This document shows positions 16,756-23,951 of a stretch of DNA of 64,000 nt, in pieces; within the stretch, counting starts at the first letter, position 1; every line of letters starts with the position of its first letter. The notes under the pieces are model-generated. The model worked only from the letters and a program-made list of their open reading frames with translations. It was not told the DNA's origin and did not search any database. The stretch lies in the NCBI GenBank assembly GCA_964471325.1, contig CAYYFL010000008.1:1-64000 (forward strand), written 5' to 3'. Both the position numbers and the translations under genes were made by a program. Source of the DNA: Velamenicoccus sp964471325. GTDB taxonomy: Bacteria > Omnitrophota > Gorgyraeia > Velamenicoccales > Velamenicoccaceae.

Positions 16756-17735
16756 TCCAGCAGGATATCCTGAAGAATTTTCGCGGCAAAAAAATCCTGG
16801 TGACAGGCGGCACGGGGTTGATCGGCCGCCAGGTCGTCGGCCTCCTTTGCGGGGCAGGAGCGCGCGTGTCTGTCGTTTCCCTGGATCGCCTGAAGCCCGT
16901 GCCCGGCGTCCGGTATATTTACGGCGACCTGACGGATTTTATTTTTTGCAAAAAGATCACACGGGGGATGGACTGCGTTTGTCATCTGGCGGGGATCAAG
17001 GGGTCGGCGTCCGTGACGGAGAAAAAGTTGGCCAGCCATTTTGTACCGACGATGATGATGAACGTCAATATGCTGGAGGCCTGCCGGCAGAACCGCATGG
17101 CCCGGGTCGTCTATACCAGTTCCATCGGCGCCTATGCCAATACGGATGTCTTTCGCGAGAAGGATTACCGGCTCGATAGTCTGCCTATGGATTTTGCTGG
17201 ATGGGCCAAGCGCATGGCCGAGCTGCAGGTCCATGCCTATCACGTCCAGTTCGGGATGGAGAACTTCGCCGTGGTGCGGCCGTGCAATGTCTACGGCCCG
17301 GGCGATAATTTTGACCCCAACAATGCGATGGTGATCCCGTCGCTTCTGTACCGTATTTATCACAAGGAAGACCCTGTGGTCGTCTGGGGCGACGGAACGG
17401 CCATCCGCGATTTCGCCTACAGCCGGGATGTGGCGGAAGGCGTTATCCTGGCGTTGCATCACGGCACGATGGGCGGGTTTGTGAACCTAGGGAGCGGCCG
17501 GGGCGTTTCCGTCCGCGAACTGGTGGAGACCCTGCATGGTTTTCTGAATTTTAATTATGTCTTTGACGCCTCCAAGCCGTCGGGATTTCCCAAGAGGGTG
17601 ATGGATATTACCCTGGCGCGGGAACTCATCGGCTACAACCCGACGACAACATTACAGGAGGGCCTGGAGGAGACCTGGAAGTGGTTTATCCGCAACCAGA
17701 ATGAGTTCAAAAAGAAAAAGAATTATTTTACGTGA
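16752..17735 (+). CDS. NAD-dependent epimerase/dehydratase (extended SDR), Tyr apparently lost
   Basis: A 327-residue extended SDR. Rossmann motif VTGGTGLIGRQVVGLL, conserved TSSIGAYA, and RPCNVYGPGDNFDPNN, which resembles GDP-fucose-synthase-type and UDP-hexose-epimerase-type proteins. The YxxxK site reads AGWAK within DFAGWAKRMAEL, so the lysine is kept but the tyrosine position is alanine. It starts inside the stop of the preceding paralogue (ATGA). Together with 12178 and 15796 it forms a set of three related enzymes, each with a different change at the catalytic pair. Confidence 0.8.
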   Translation: MIQQDILKNFRGKKILVTGGTGLIGRQVVGLLCGAGARVSVVSLDRLKPVPGVRYIYGDLTDFIFCKKITRGMDCVCHLAGIKGSASVTEKKLASHFVPTMMMNVNMLEACRQNRMARVVYTSSIGAYANTDVFREKDYRLDSLPMDFAGWAKRMAELQVHAYHVQFGMENFAVVRPCNVYGPGDNFDPNNAMVIPSLLYRIYHKEDPVVVWGDGTAIRDFAYSRDVAEGVILALHHGTMGGFVNLGSGRGVSVRELVETLHGFLNFNYVFDASKPSGFPKRVMDITLARELIGYNPTTTLQEGLEETWKWFIRNQNEFKKKKNYFT

Positions 17736-17742
17736 GGTTTTA

Positions 17743-18258
17743 ATGATGACCGTAGAAAGAACACAACTGGAAGGCGTCTTGTTGATCAAGCCGGAGGCGT
17801 TCAGCGATTTCCGGGGAGAGTATGTCGAGATCTACAATGAGGAGCTTTACCGCAAGAACGGCATCGAGGTCGCCTTCATCCAGGATGATATCTCAATGTC
17901 TTACAAGAATGTCCTGCGCGGCATCCACGGCGATGAGCTGACGTGGAAACTGATCTCATGCCTTCACGGGGAATTCTATCTTGTCGTCCTGAATTTCGAT
18001 AAGAGCTCCCCGGATTTCGGCAAATGGCAGTCTTTCACGCTCTCCGACAAGAACAGGCACCAGGTGCTGGTGCCTCCCAAATTCGGCAACGGCCATTTTG
18101 TCCTGAGCGAGAGGGCGATCTTTCACTACAAACAATCCACTTATTACGATCCCGGCAAGCAGTTTACCGTTAAATGGGACGATCCGCGTTTTAACATCTC
18201 CTGGCCTGCGAAGGACCCCATCTTGTCAAAAAGGGACGAGCTGGGGAGGAGGGAATAG
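17743..18258 (+). CDS. RmlC-like nucleotide-sugar 3,5-epimerase
   Basis: A 171-residue cupin of the dTDP-4-keto-6-deoxyhexose 3,5-epimerase family. The catalytic histidine region is NVLRGIHGDELTWKLISCL, and PDFGKWQSFTL and HYKQSTYYDPGKQF follow the family pattern, the latter with the conserved tyrosine region. It epimerises a 4-keto nucleotide sugar at C3 and/or C5. Alongside a heptose-phosphate-type kinase and a Gmd-like dehydratase, it is comparable to the GDP-heptose epimerases of Campylobacter and Yersinia heptose loci. The ATG at 17743 follows GAGG. Confidence 0.8.
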   Translation: MMTVERTQLEGVLLIKPEAFSDFRGEYVEIYNEELYRKNGIEVAFIQDDISMSYKNVLRGIHGDELTWKLISCLHGEFYLVVLNFDKSSPDFGKWQSFTLSDKNRHQVLVPPKFGNGHFVLSERAIFHYKQSTYYDPGKQFTVKWDDPRFNISWPAKDPILSKRDELGRRE

Positions 18259-18424
18259 TTTGGCTCCGCCAGTGGCGGAGAAAAATCAGAAGAATTAAAT
18301 CCCTCGCGTTTCTCTCTTGAAATTTTATGACTGCATCCAGCCTTCACAGGGTTCAGGCGGGCAGTCATAAAATTTCAAGAGACGCTTCGGGATTGAGCCC
18401 GCCAGCGGCGGGCTCAAGGAGGAT
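18259..18424 (+). repeat. Modular hairpin element C with a perfect 21-bp stem
   Basis: After a GGCTCCGC/GGCGGAG hairpin and GAATTAAATCC, the element opens with CCCTCGCGT (18301-18309) and closes with ACGCTTCGGG (18382-18391). Inside, 18314-18334 pairs perfectly over 21 bases with 18361-18381. The 26-base loop (18335-18360) matches the loop of element B1. A second hairpin, TTGAGCCCGC (18393-18402)/GCGGGCTCAA (18408-18417), runs directly into the AAGGAGG that serves the kinase start at 18429. The layout equals that of 7961-8090. Confidence 0.75.
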
Positions 18425-18428
18425 TTAC

Positions 18429-19427
18429 ATGGTCATTAGCCGAACACCGTTTCGTATCTCATTTTTCGGAGGCGGGACGGACTATCCGGATTGGTACAGG
18501 GAGCATCCCGGCGCGACACTGGCGACAACCATCGATAAATACTGTTATCTGACTGTCGGTTACCTGCCGCCGTTTTTTGACTGCAATTACCGCATCGTCT
18601 ATTCCAAGCGCGAGATGGTGAAAAAGATTTCCGAGATCGAACATCCGGCCGTGCGCGAAACGCTGCGTTTTATGGGGATCAAAAAAGGCATCAGCGTCCA
18701 GCACGTCGGAGATCTTCCGGCCCGTACCGGGATCGGTTCCAGTTCGTCTTTTACCGTGGGGCTCCTTCACGGCCTCTATGCCGTCATGGGCAGGATGGTG
18801 TCGAAAAAACAGCTGGCGCTGGAAGCCATCGATATCGAGCAGAACTGGATGAAGGAGAACGTCGGTTCCCAGGACCAGGTGATCACGGCGTTCGGCGGGT
18901 TCAATAAGATCGAGTTCAAGGGGGCCAAGAACGTCGAAGTGACCCCGGTGACGCTGGATAATAAAAGGCTCAAGATTTTTCAGGGCCATCTCTTGCTGTA
19001 TTTTACGGGTTTCTCCCGGCTGGCCTCGGAGATCGCCGGAGAACAGATCAAGAACATTCCCGCCAAAAAGAAAGAGCTCAAAGAGATGTATGCCATGGTC
19101 GGCCGGGCGATGGACATCTTGAACAAGCCGGGCGACGGGTTTGACGCCTTCGGCAGGCTTCTCCATGAGTCCTGGCAGATCAAGAGGACGCTTTCGAGCA
19201 AGATCACTAATTCCCGCATCGACGAGATTTATCTGGCGGCGCGGCGCGCAGGCGCCATCGGCGGCAAGGTCCTAGGCGCCGGCGGCGGCGGGTTCATGCT
19301 TTTCTTCGTCAGACCCGAACGGCAGGCCTCATTCAAGAAGAAGATGAAAGCTTTGTTGCGCGTGCCTTTCAAGTTCGACGATTTGGGCAGCCAGGTCATC
19401 TACTACAGGCCGGACAATAATTTTTAA
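18429..19427 (+). CDS. hddA: GHMP kinase, D-glycero-D-manno-heptose 7-phosphate kinase-like
   Basis: A 332-residue GHMP-family sugar kinase. The N-terminus is SRTPFRISFFGGGTDYPDWY. The phosphate-binding loop is LPARTGIGSSSSFTVGLLHG (near residue 100), and motif 3 is GAGGGGFMLFF near the C-terminus. This pattern matches HddA, which phosphorylates D-glycero-D-manno-heptose 7-phosphate at C1 on the route to GDP-heptose; fucose- and galactose-type kinases are less similar. The start has a strong AAGGAGG site at the foot of hairpin element C. The partner guanylyltransferase (hddC) and isomerase (gmhA) are not in the window. Confidence 0.8.
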   Translation: MVISRTPFRISFFGGGTDYPDWYREHPGATLATTIDKYCYLTVGYLPPFFDCNYRIVYSKREMVKKISEIEHPAVRETLRFMGIKKGISVQHVGDLPARTGIGSSSSFTVGLLHGLYAVMGRMVSKKQLALEAIDIEQNWMKENVGSQDQVITAFGGFNKIEFKGAKNVEVTPVTLDNKRLKIFQGHLLLYFTGFSRLASEIAGEQIKNIPAKKKELKEMYAMVGRAMDILNKPGDGFDAFGRLLHESWQIKRTLSSKITNSRIDEIYLAARRAGAIGGKVLGAGGGGFMLFFVRPERQASFKKKMKALLRVPFKFDDLGSQVIYYRPDNNF

Positions 19428-19429
19428 TC

Positions 19430-19698
19430 CTTCGCAGAAATCCCCGGGCTCGCCCTGTCTCGGGCAGGGCAGGCCCGTGGGATGAACACAGTTGTGAAGT
19501 TCTGCTCAGGAGGAAGCCTTGGTCTTTAGACCAGGGGGGCTTCACTGAAGCCGTAACTTACGCGAGTGAGTGAAGCGAACGAGGGTAAGTTGCATGGCTG
19601 AATTAATCCTCGACATGTACCAAAAGGTTTTTTTGAAGGTAAATGTCGAGGATCTTTGCGTGGTTCGGCAAATCAGGGTGAATCAAAAACGCCTTGTC
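19430..19698. repeat. Modular hairpin element D and gap before the methyltransferase
   Basis: A chain of inverted repeats: GCCC..GGGC around 19454, GAAGCC/GGCTTC enclosing GGTCT/AGACC (19513-19542), AACTTAC (19555-19561)/GTAAGTT (19585-19591), and a perfect ATCCTCGACAT (19606-19616)/ATGTCGAGGAT (19643-19653). The AACTTAC stem followed by GAATTAATCC repeats the order seen at 151-202. An in-frame coding extension of the next gene through this region is possible but unlikely, because it would be encoded by the palindromes. Confidence 0.6.
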
Positions 19699-20499
19699 AT
19701 GACTCTCAAAGATTATCTCCAAACACACTATGCGCATCCCCTGGTCGGCCAGCTCGACCTGGACTCCCGGGAGGCGGTCGGGATCCATCGCCGCATCATC
19801 GAAGGCAATCCGCTTTTAAAAAGGCATTATCTTTTCATTTACGGTTCTTTTAAAAAAGCCGAAGAGGGCGTGAGGGGGCTGCCGCAGCCTTCCCTGGAGA
19901 TCGGTTCCGGCGGCGGGTTTTTGAAGGAGATCATCCCGTCCGTCATCACCTCGGACGTCGTCGCCGGCGAAGGGATTGACAGAGTCGAGGATGCCTCGAA
20001 GCTGTCGTTTGCCGACGCGTCCTTAAAGGCCGTCTACGCCAACGCCGTTTTGCACCATATTCCCGAGCCCGAACGGTGCCTCGCCGAGATCGACCGTGTC
20101 CTGGTCGCGGGCGGCGTGTTTGTTTGTAACGAGCCGTCATCCACGCCTTTCGGGTATTTCATGAACAGGCATTTCCATCACGAGCACACGGACAAAACGG
20201 TGAAGATGTGGCGCCTGACCGAGGAGGACGGCACAGGCAGGTTGAAAGGCGCCAACATGGCCATGCCTGCCATCATTTTCAGGAGGGACCGGCGGATATT
20301 CGAGAGGAGATTTCCGCGCCTGAGGATCAAATCAATCGTTTATCATGATTTCTTGAGATATACGCTTTCCGGGGGCTTGAGTTTCCGGCCTTTTGTGCCG
20401 CGGGTCTTGTTCGGGGCGGTCAACGCCCTGGAAGCGCTGGCGAGGCCTTTTTTGTTCCTTTTGGGCCACGCCATGATTGTGACGATTGAAAAGGTCTGA
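19699..20499 (+). CDS. SAM-dependent methyltransferase (class I, Methyltransf_11-like)
   Basis: A 266-residue protein from the ATG at 19699. The SAM motif is LEIGSGGGFLKE. Motif 2/3 is the region VEDASKLSFADASLKAVYAN, and AVLHHIPEPERCLAEIDRVL is typical of Methyltransf_11 proteins. The C-terminal 90 residues are basic and end with a hydrophobic stretch. The substrate is unknown, but the position between heptose-type sugar genes suggests glycan or lipid-linked glycan methylation. The start is uncertain. ATGs at 19594 and 19615 are in frame but lie in the hairpin element, and no clear ribosome site precedes 19699. Confidence 0.65.
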   Translation: MTLKDYLQTHYAHPLVGQLDLDSREAVGIHRRIIEGNPLLKRHYLFIYGSFKKAEEGVRGLPQPSLEIGSGGGFLKEIIPSVITSDVVAGEGIDRVEDASKLSFADASLKAVYANAVLHHIPEPERCLAEIDRVLVAGGVFVCNEPSSTPFGYFMNRHFHHEHTDKTVKMWRLTEEDGTGRLKGANMAMPAIIFRRDRRIFERRFPRLRIKSIVYHDFLRYTLSGGLSFRPFVPRVLFGAVNALEALARPFLFLLGHAMIVTIEKV

Positions 20500-20573
20500 A
20501 CTTCGGCGCCGCCGGCGCCAGAAGAATGACTAAAGATAACAGAAGGGCAGAGGGCAAATCAGGGAGCTATATC
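20500..20573. other. Short gap with GC-rich hairpin
   Basis: GGCGCC/GGCGCC, extended by CTTC/GAAG with one bulged base (about 20501-20525), forms a strong stem just after the methyltransferase stop. No T-tract follows, so it is not a classical terminator. AGGGAG at about 20561 is the ribosome site of the next gene. Confidence 0.4.
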
Positions 20574-21560
20574 ATGAAGAAAAAAGTGCTGATCACGGGA
20601 ATCACGGGGTTTGTCGGCAGTCACCTAGCTGACTACATTCTTTCCCTCAACGACAGGGACATCGAGATCCACGGGACGCGCCGCTGGCGCTCTCCGGTCG
20701 AAAACATCGAACATATCATTGAAAAGATCCAACTCCATTATTGCGAGCTGTTGGATGCCAAGTCCGTCCAGGATTTGATCGCTTCGGTCAGGCCGGATAT
20801 CATTTTTCATTTGGCTGCCCAGTCTTACGTCATGACCAGTTTCAGCGCGCCCGTCAATACTATCGAGACGAATGTCTGCGGCACGGTCAATCTCCTGGAG
20901 GCCGTGCGTTATGCCAAGATCGACCCTGTGATCCACATCTGTAGTTCTTCGGAGGTCTACGGCCAGGTGCGCGAGAACGAGGTCCCGATCAAGGAATCGC
21001 AGCCTTTCCGGCCTGCTTCGCCGTATGCGGTCAGCAAGGTAGGCGAGGACATGCTGGCATCCCAATACGGCTTGTCTTACGGTTTGCGCATCATCACGAC
21101 GCGCATGTTCACGCATACGGGACCCCGTCGGGGAGAGGTCTTCGTCACGTCTGCTTTCGCGCGCCAGATCGCCAGGATCGAGGCCGGCATCCAGGAGCCT
21201 GTCCTGAAAGTCGGCAATCTTGAAAGCATCCGCACGTTCGCCGACGTGCGGGATACGGTCCGTGCCTACTGGCTTCTCGTCCAGAAGTGCAAGCCCGGCG
21301 AGGTCTACAATATCGGCGGAAGCATCTCAATGACTGTGGGCGAGATGCTCAAGAAACTTTTGAGCATGACGGACAAAAAGATCTCCATCAAGGTCGATCC
21401 GGCGCTCCTGCGGCCTTCGGACGTGACGCTCCAGATCCCTGATTGCACAAAATTCAAGCAGGCGACGGGCTGGGAACCCGAGATACCTTTTGAGAAAACC
21501 TTGAAAGATCTTCTGGACTTTTGGCGGGATCATTATGCCGCCAGGAAGAGAAGGTCCTAG
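20574..21560 (+). CDS. GDP-mannose 4,6-dehydratase-like extended SDR
   Basis: A 328-residue extended SDR. The Rossmann motif is LITGITGFVGSHLADYIL, and the active-site YAVSK (in PASPYAVSKVGEDML) is intact, unlike the three paralogues upstream. RMFTHTGPRRGEVFVTSAF is characteristic of the Gmd/Rmd group that acts on GDP-mannose or GDP-heptose. With the HddA-like kinase and RmlC-like epimerase, a GDP-heptose 4,6-dehydratase (DmhA/DdahA-type) role is plausible. GDP-mannose dehydratase or reductase remains the alternative. The start at 20574 follows AGGGAG and begins with a typical MKKKVLITG. Confidence 0.8.
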   Translation: MKKKVLITGITGFVGSHLADYILSLNDRDIEIHGTRRWRSPVENIEHIIEKIQLHYCELLDAKSVQDLIASVRPDIIFHLAAQSYVMTSFSAPVNTIETNVCGTVNLLEAVRYAKIDPVIHICSSSEVYGQVRENEVPIKESQPFRPASPYAVSKVGEDMLASQYGLSYGLRIITTRMFTHTGPRRGEVFVTSAFARQIARIEAGIQEPVLKVGNLESIRTFADVRDTVRAYWLLVQKCKPGEVYNIGGSISMTVGEMLKKLLSMTDKKISIKVDPALLRPSDVTLQIPDCTKFKQATGWEPEIPFEKTLKDLLDFWRDHYAARKRRS

Positions 21561-21580
21561 ACAAATACGATCGAGGCGCC

Positions 21581-22870
21581 ATGGAACGACCTTCTGTGTT
21601 GAGTTGCGGTATTTGCCTTTTTTCCGGTCTTGCGTCGCTGATCGTCCTTTTTGCCGTTTTTTCTTTTTGGACACGGCCTGCCTATGCTACCGCAACGCAT
21701 ACCAAAATCTCCGAATGGAATAGGCGCAACGCCCACCTTGTTCCGAACGAAGAGGAAAAGCGGGCGATCGTCGCCCTCAATCAGGATTATTCCATTCCGT
21801 GGCGGACGGCCACGGACAGCGACGGGGACGGCGTGGACGATGTCTATGATCCTTCGCCAATGGACTGGCGCGAAAACGGCTACGATCCATTTGCCGTCCT
21901 GGCTTTCCTGAGCTGGTATCACGACTGGAATGCTTATAAATACAACTGTGACGCCCTGAAAAAGGTCGTCGATCTCATGAAAGACGCCGGCGTGGGGATG
22001 GTGCGTTTTGATTTTTTGTGGCAGGACATCGAGCCGCGGCCCGGCGAGTGGGATTTTGAGAAATACGACTATATCGTCAATCTTCTGACGGAACGCCAGG
22101 TCCGCATCCTGGGGATCCTGGGCTATTCCGTCAGCTGGGCCGGCAAGGCCTGGAATTATCCTCCCTACGACGACGAGACTTTTGTCCGTTATGTCCGCCA
22201 AGTCATTTCCCGTTACAAAAACAAGATCAAGTATTGGGAGATCTGGAATGAGCCGGATTCGAGGACTTACTGGGTTCCTCAGGACGACATGAAGCGTTAT
22301 ACGGAGCTCCTCAAGAAAGTGTACGAGGCCGCCAAAGCCGCCGACCCCTCCTGCAAGATCGTCTTGGGCGGCATGACGAACAGCGGTTATTATGCGATCA
22401 AGAACGTCTATCGCAACGGCGGGAAAGATTATTTCGATGTCGTCAATATCCATCCCTTTGCAAATCCGCTTCGTGCCGGGGCCATGACGCAGGTCCTGGC
22501 GATATGTCGCAATGTCCGCCGCGAGATGGATAAGAACGGCGACCAGGACAAGAAGATCTGGATCACGGAGATCGGCGCTCCGGGCGTTGAACGGCCCAAT
22601 AAGGACAATGCCTGGTGGGAAGGTATCAGTCCGACGGAAAAACAACAGGCCGCATGGGCGGGAGATGTGTATGAGCGGTTGACGGGTTTAGACGATGTCG
22701 AGAAGGTTTTCTGGGCGTTTTTCCGGGACAACCTGGGGCACTTCAAAAGCGGTGTCGATTTCTTCGGTTTGGTCCGTTGGGATTTTACGCCCAAGCCGTC
22801 TTTTTACGCGTATAAAAAATGCTCACACGCCGTCATGGACAGGTGGCGCTTGTTTAAGGGGGAGCCGTGA
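21581..22870 (+). CDS. Exported glycoside hydrolase (GH5/GH39-like clan A TIM barrel)
   Basis: A 429-residue protein with a signal peptide at residues 1-33 (hydrophobic GLASLIVLFAVFSFW, then AYA). A calcium-binding-like DSDGDGVDDVYDPSP follows near residue 88. A TIM barrel carries the acid/base E224 in WEIWNEPD and the nucleophile E330 in IWITEIGAPG. The pattern fits GH39/GH5-type enzymes, including PslG-like hydrolases found inside exopolysaccharide loci. It may trim or edit the polymer made by this locus in the periplasm. The start at 21581 lies 20 bases after the Gmd-like gene. Confidence 0.75.
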   Translation: MERPSVLSCGICLFSGLASLIVLFAVFSFWTRPAYATATHTKISEWNRRNAHLVPNEEEKRAIVALNQDYSIPWRTATDSDGDGVDDVYDPSPMDWRENGYDPFAVLAFLSWYHDWNAYKYNCDALKKVVDLMKDAGVGMVRFDFLWQDIEPRPGEWDFEKYDYIVNLLTERQVRILGILGYSVSWAGKAWNYPPYDDETFVRYVRQVISRYKNKIKYWEIWNEPDSRTYWVPQDDMKRYTELLKKVYEAAKAADPSCKIVLGGMTNSGYYAIKNVYRNGGKDYFDVVNIHPFANPLRAGAMTQVLAICRNVRREMDKNGDQDKKIWITEIGAPGVERPNKDNAWWEGISPTEKQQAAWAGDVYERLTGLDDVEKVFWAFFRDNLGHFKSGVDFFGLVRWDFTPKPSFYAYKKCSHAVMDRWRLFKGEP

Positions 22871-23018
22871 TCTTTCCCCCGCACCCAGAATGCCCCACCT
22901 GTAAAGGTGGAGATTGGCGATGTCTCAAGACATCGCCATGGCATTCGGGCGGGATTCCGCCCTACGGCGGAAGCCCGGCACGAAAAGGGGCCATGGCTGT
23001 AAAACCGTGGGGCTCCAC
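22871..23018. repeat. Modular hairpin element F before tatD
   Basis: Stacked perfect or near-perfect hairpins: CCACCT/AGGTGG (around 22900), TGGCGATGTCT/AGACATCGCCA (22916-22939), AATGCC/GGCATT closing the outside, TTCCGCC/GGCGGAA (around 22960), and a GGCCATGGCT/CCGTGGGGC-type pair next to the tatD start. It could be read as codons in frame with tatD, but the palindromic structure argues that it is an untranslated leader or an inserted element. Confidence 0.55.
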
Positions 23019-23807
23019 ATGATTTCGTTTGTCGACGCCCATTGTCATCTGCAAGATGAGAGGATCAGGAGTGATGCGGGGGCCCTCATGGCCCGGGCCA
23101 AAGCCAAAGGGGTCTGTCGTCTGGTGTGCTGCGGCTCGGCGGAAGATGACTGGGAAGCCGTGGCCGCCCTCCGGGGAAAATATCCTGCCGAGATCGTTCC
23201 TTCTTTCGGCCTCCATCCCTGGCATATCAAGAATCGTTCTTCCAGATGGCTGGAGAATTTGGAAGGGTTCCTCAAGCGCATGCCATCAGGCGTCGGGGAG
23301 ATCGGGCTGGACCACGGCCTGAAGGATTTTGATGAACAGGATCAAAGAGAGATTTTTCTGGCGCAACTGGCGCTGGCGCGGACACTCCGGCGTCCTGTGT
23401 CGATCCATTGCCGCAGGGGGTGGGATGTCTTGCTGGATGTCTTGAAGGATTTCGGCCCGTTGGATGCCGGCGGTGTCATCCACTCCTATTCGGGGAGCGC
23501 GGAGATGGTGCCGTCTCTTGAAACTTATGGTCTTTATTTTTCTTTTTCCTGTTCAATCACGCGTTCGGGCAATACACGGGGCCGCCGCGCCCTGCGGGTC
23601 GTTCCCAGAGACAGGCTTTTGATCGAAACAGATTCGCCGGATATGCCGCCCGCCGGCTCAACAGGATTGAATGAACCGTCGCATCTGCTTTTGGCGGCGC
23701 AGACAGTGTCTGAAGTCCTCGGAGTCACCCTGGAAGACGTTGCTGTCCTGACGACTGCCAACGCCACGGCGCTTTTCGGATCTCTGGCTGCACCTGGCCC
23801 CATCTGA
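23019..23807 (+). CDS. tatD: TatD-family metal-dependent hydrolase/deoxyribonuclease
   Basis: A 262-residue TatD amidohydrolase-fold protein. The metal-ligand motifs are all visible: FVDAHCHLQD at the N-terminus, SFGLHPWH, GEIGLDHG (bridging glutamate), SIHCRRGWD and the final IETDSPDMPP. Such enzymes act as 3'-exonucleases or DNases in DNA repair. I chose 23019 because MISFVDAHCH is the normal start. The last seven codons and stop (from about 23785) lie in element G, so the native C-terminus has probably been replaced by repeat sequence. Confidence 0.85.
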   Translation: MISFVDAHCHLQDERIRSDAGALMARAKAKGVCRLVCCGSAEDDWEAVAALRGKYPAEIVPSFGLHPWHIKNRSSRWLENLEGFLKRMPSGVGEIGLDHGLKDFDEQDQREIFLAQLALARTLRRPVSIHCRRGWDVLLDVLKDFGPLDAGGVIHSYSGSAEMVPSLETYGLYFSFSCSITRSGNTRGRRALRVVPRDRLLIETDSPDMPPAGSTGLNEPSHLLLAAQTVSEVLGVTLEDVAVLTTANATALFGSLAAPGPI

Positions 23808-23905
23808 AGGGCCACACCTTGCTTCATCGGTCTAGCAAGTGCGCCACCTGCTGTGGCGGTGTTTCGCTTTCTGCGGAACCCGTCCGGGTCTTTGTGCTAT
23901 ATGGC
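23782..23905 (-). repeat. Modular hairpin element G (inverted copy of part of B1)
   Basis: Read on the minus strand, this contains GGGTTCCGCAGAAAGCG and, further on, GGGGCCAGGTGCAGCCA, both shared with 7811-7869 in the same order. Between them it has an extra segment made of two hairpins, CGCCAC/GTGGCG and CTTGC/GCAAG, which B1 lacks. The shared modules are nearly identical while the inserted one is new, which suggests modular exchange. Confidence 0.65.
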
Positions 23906-23951
23906 GGATACACAGGAATTGACCTGACGGTTTGTTTTGCGGGGGTGACCT

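Noticed and set aside
18301..18391. Integron attC site interpretation of the long palindromes
   Set aside because: The boxes do not match the GTTRRRY/RYYYAAC core sites, no integrase is present, and the spacing to genes differs from cassettes.
21557..22645. Minus-strand open frame of 362 codons opposite the glycoside hydrolase
   Set aside because: No domain is visible and the + strand gene has both catalytic glutamates and a signal peptide.
22914..23018. N-terminal extension of TatD
   Set aside because: The codons are part of perfect palindromes and TatD proteins normally start a few residues before the DxHxH motif.
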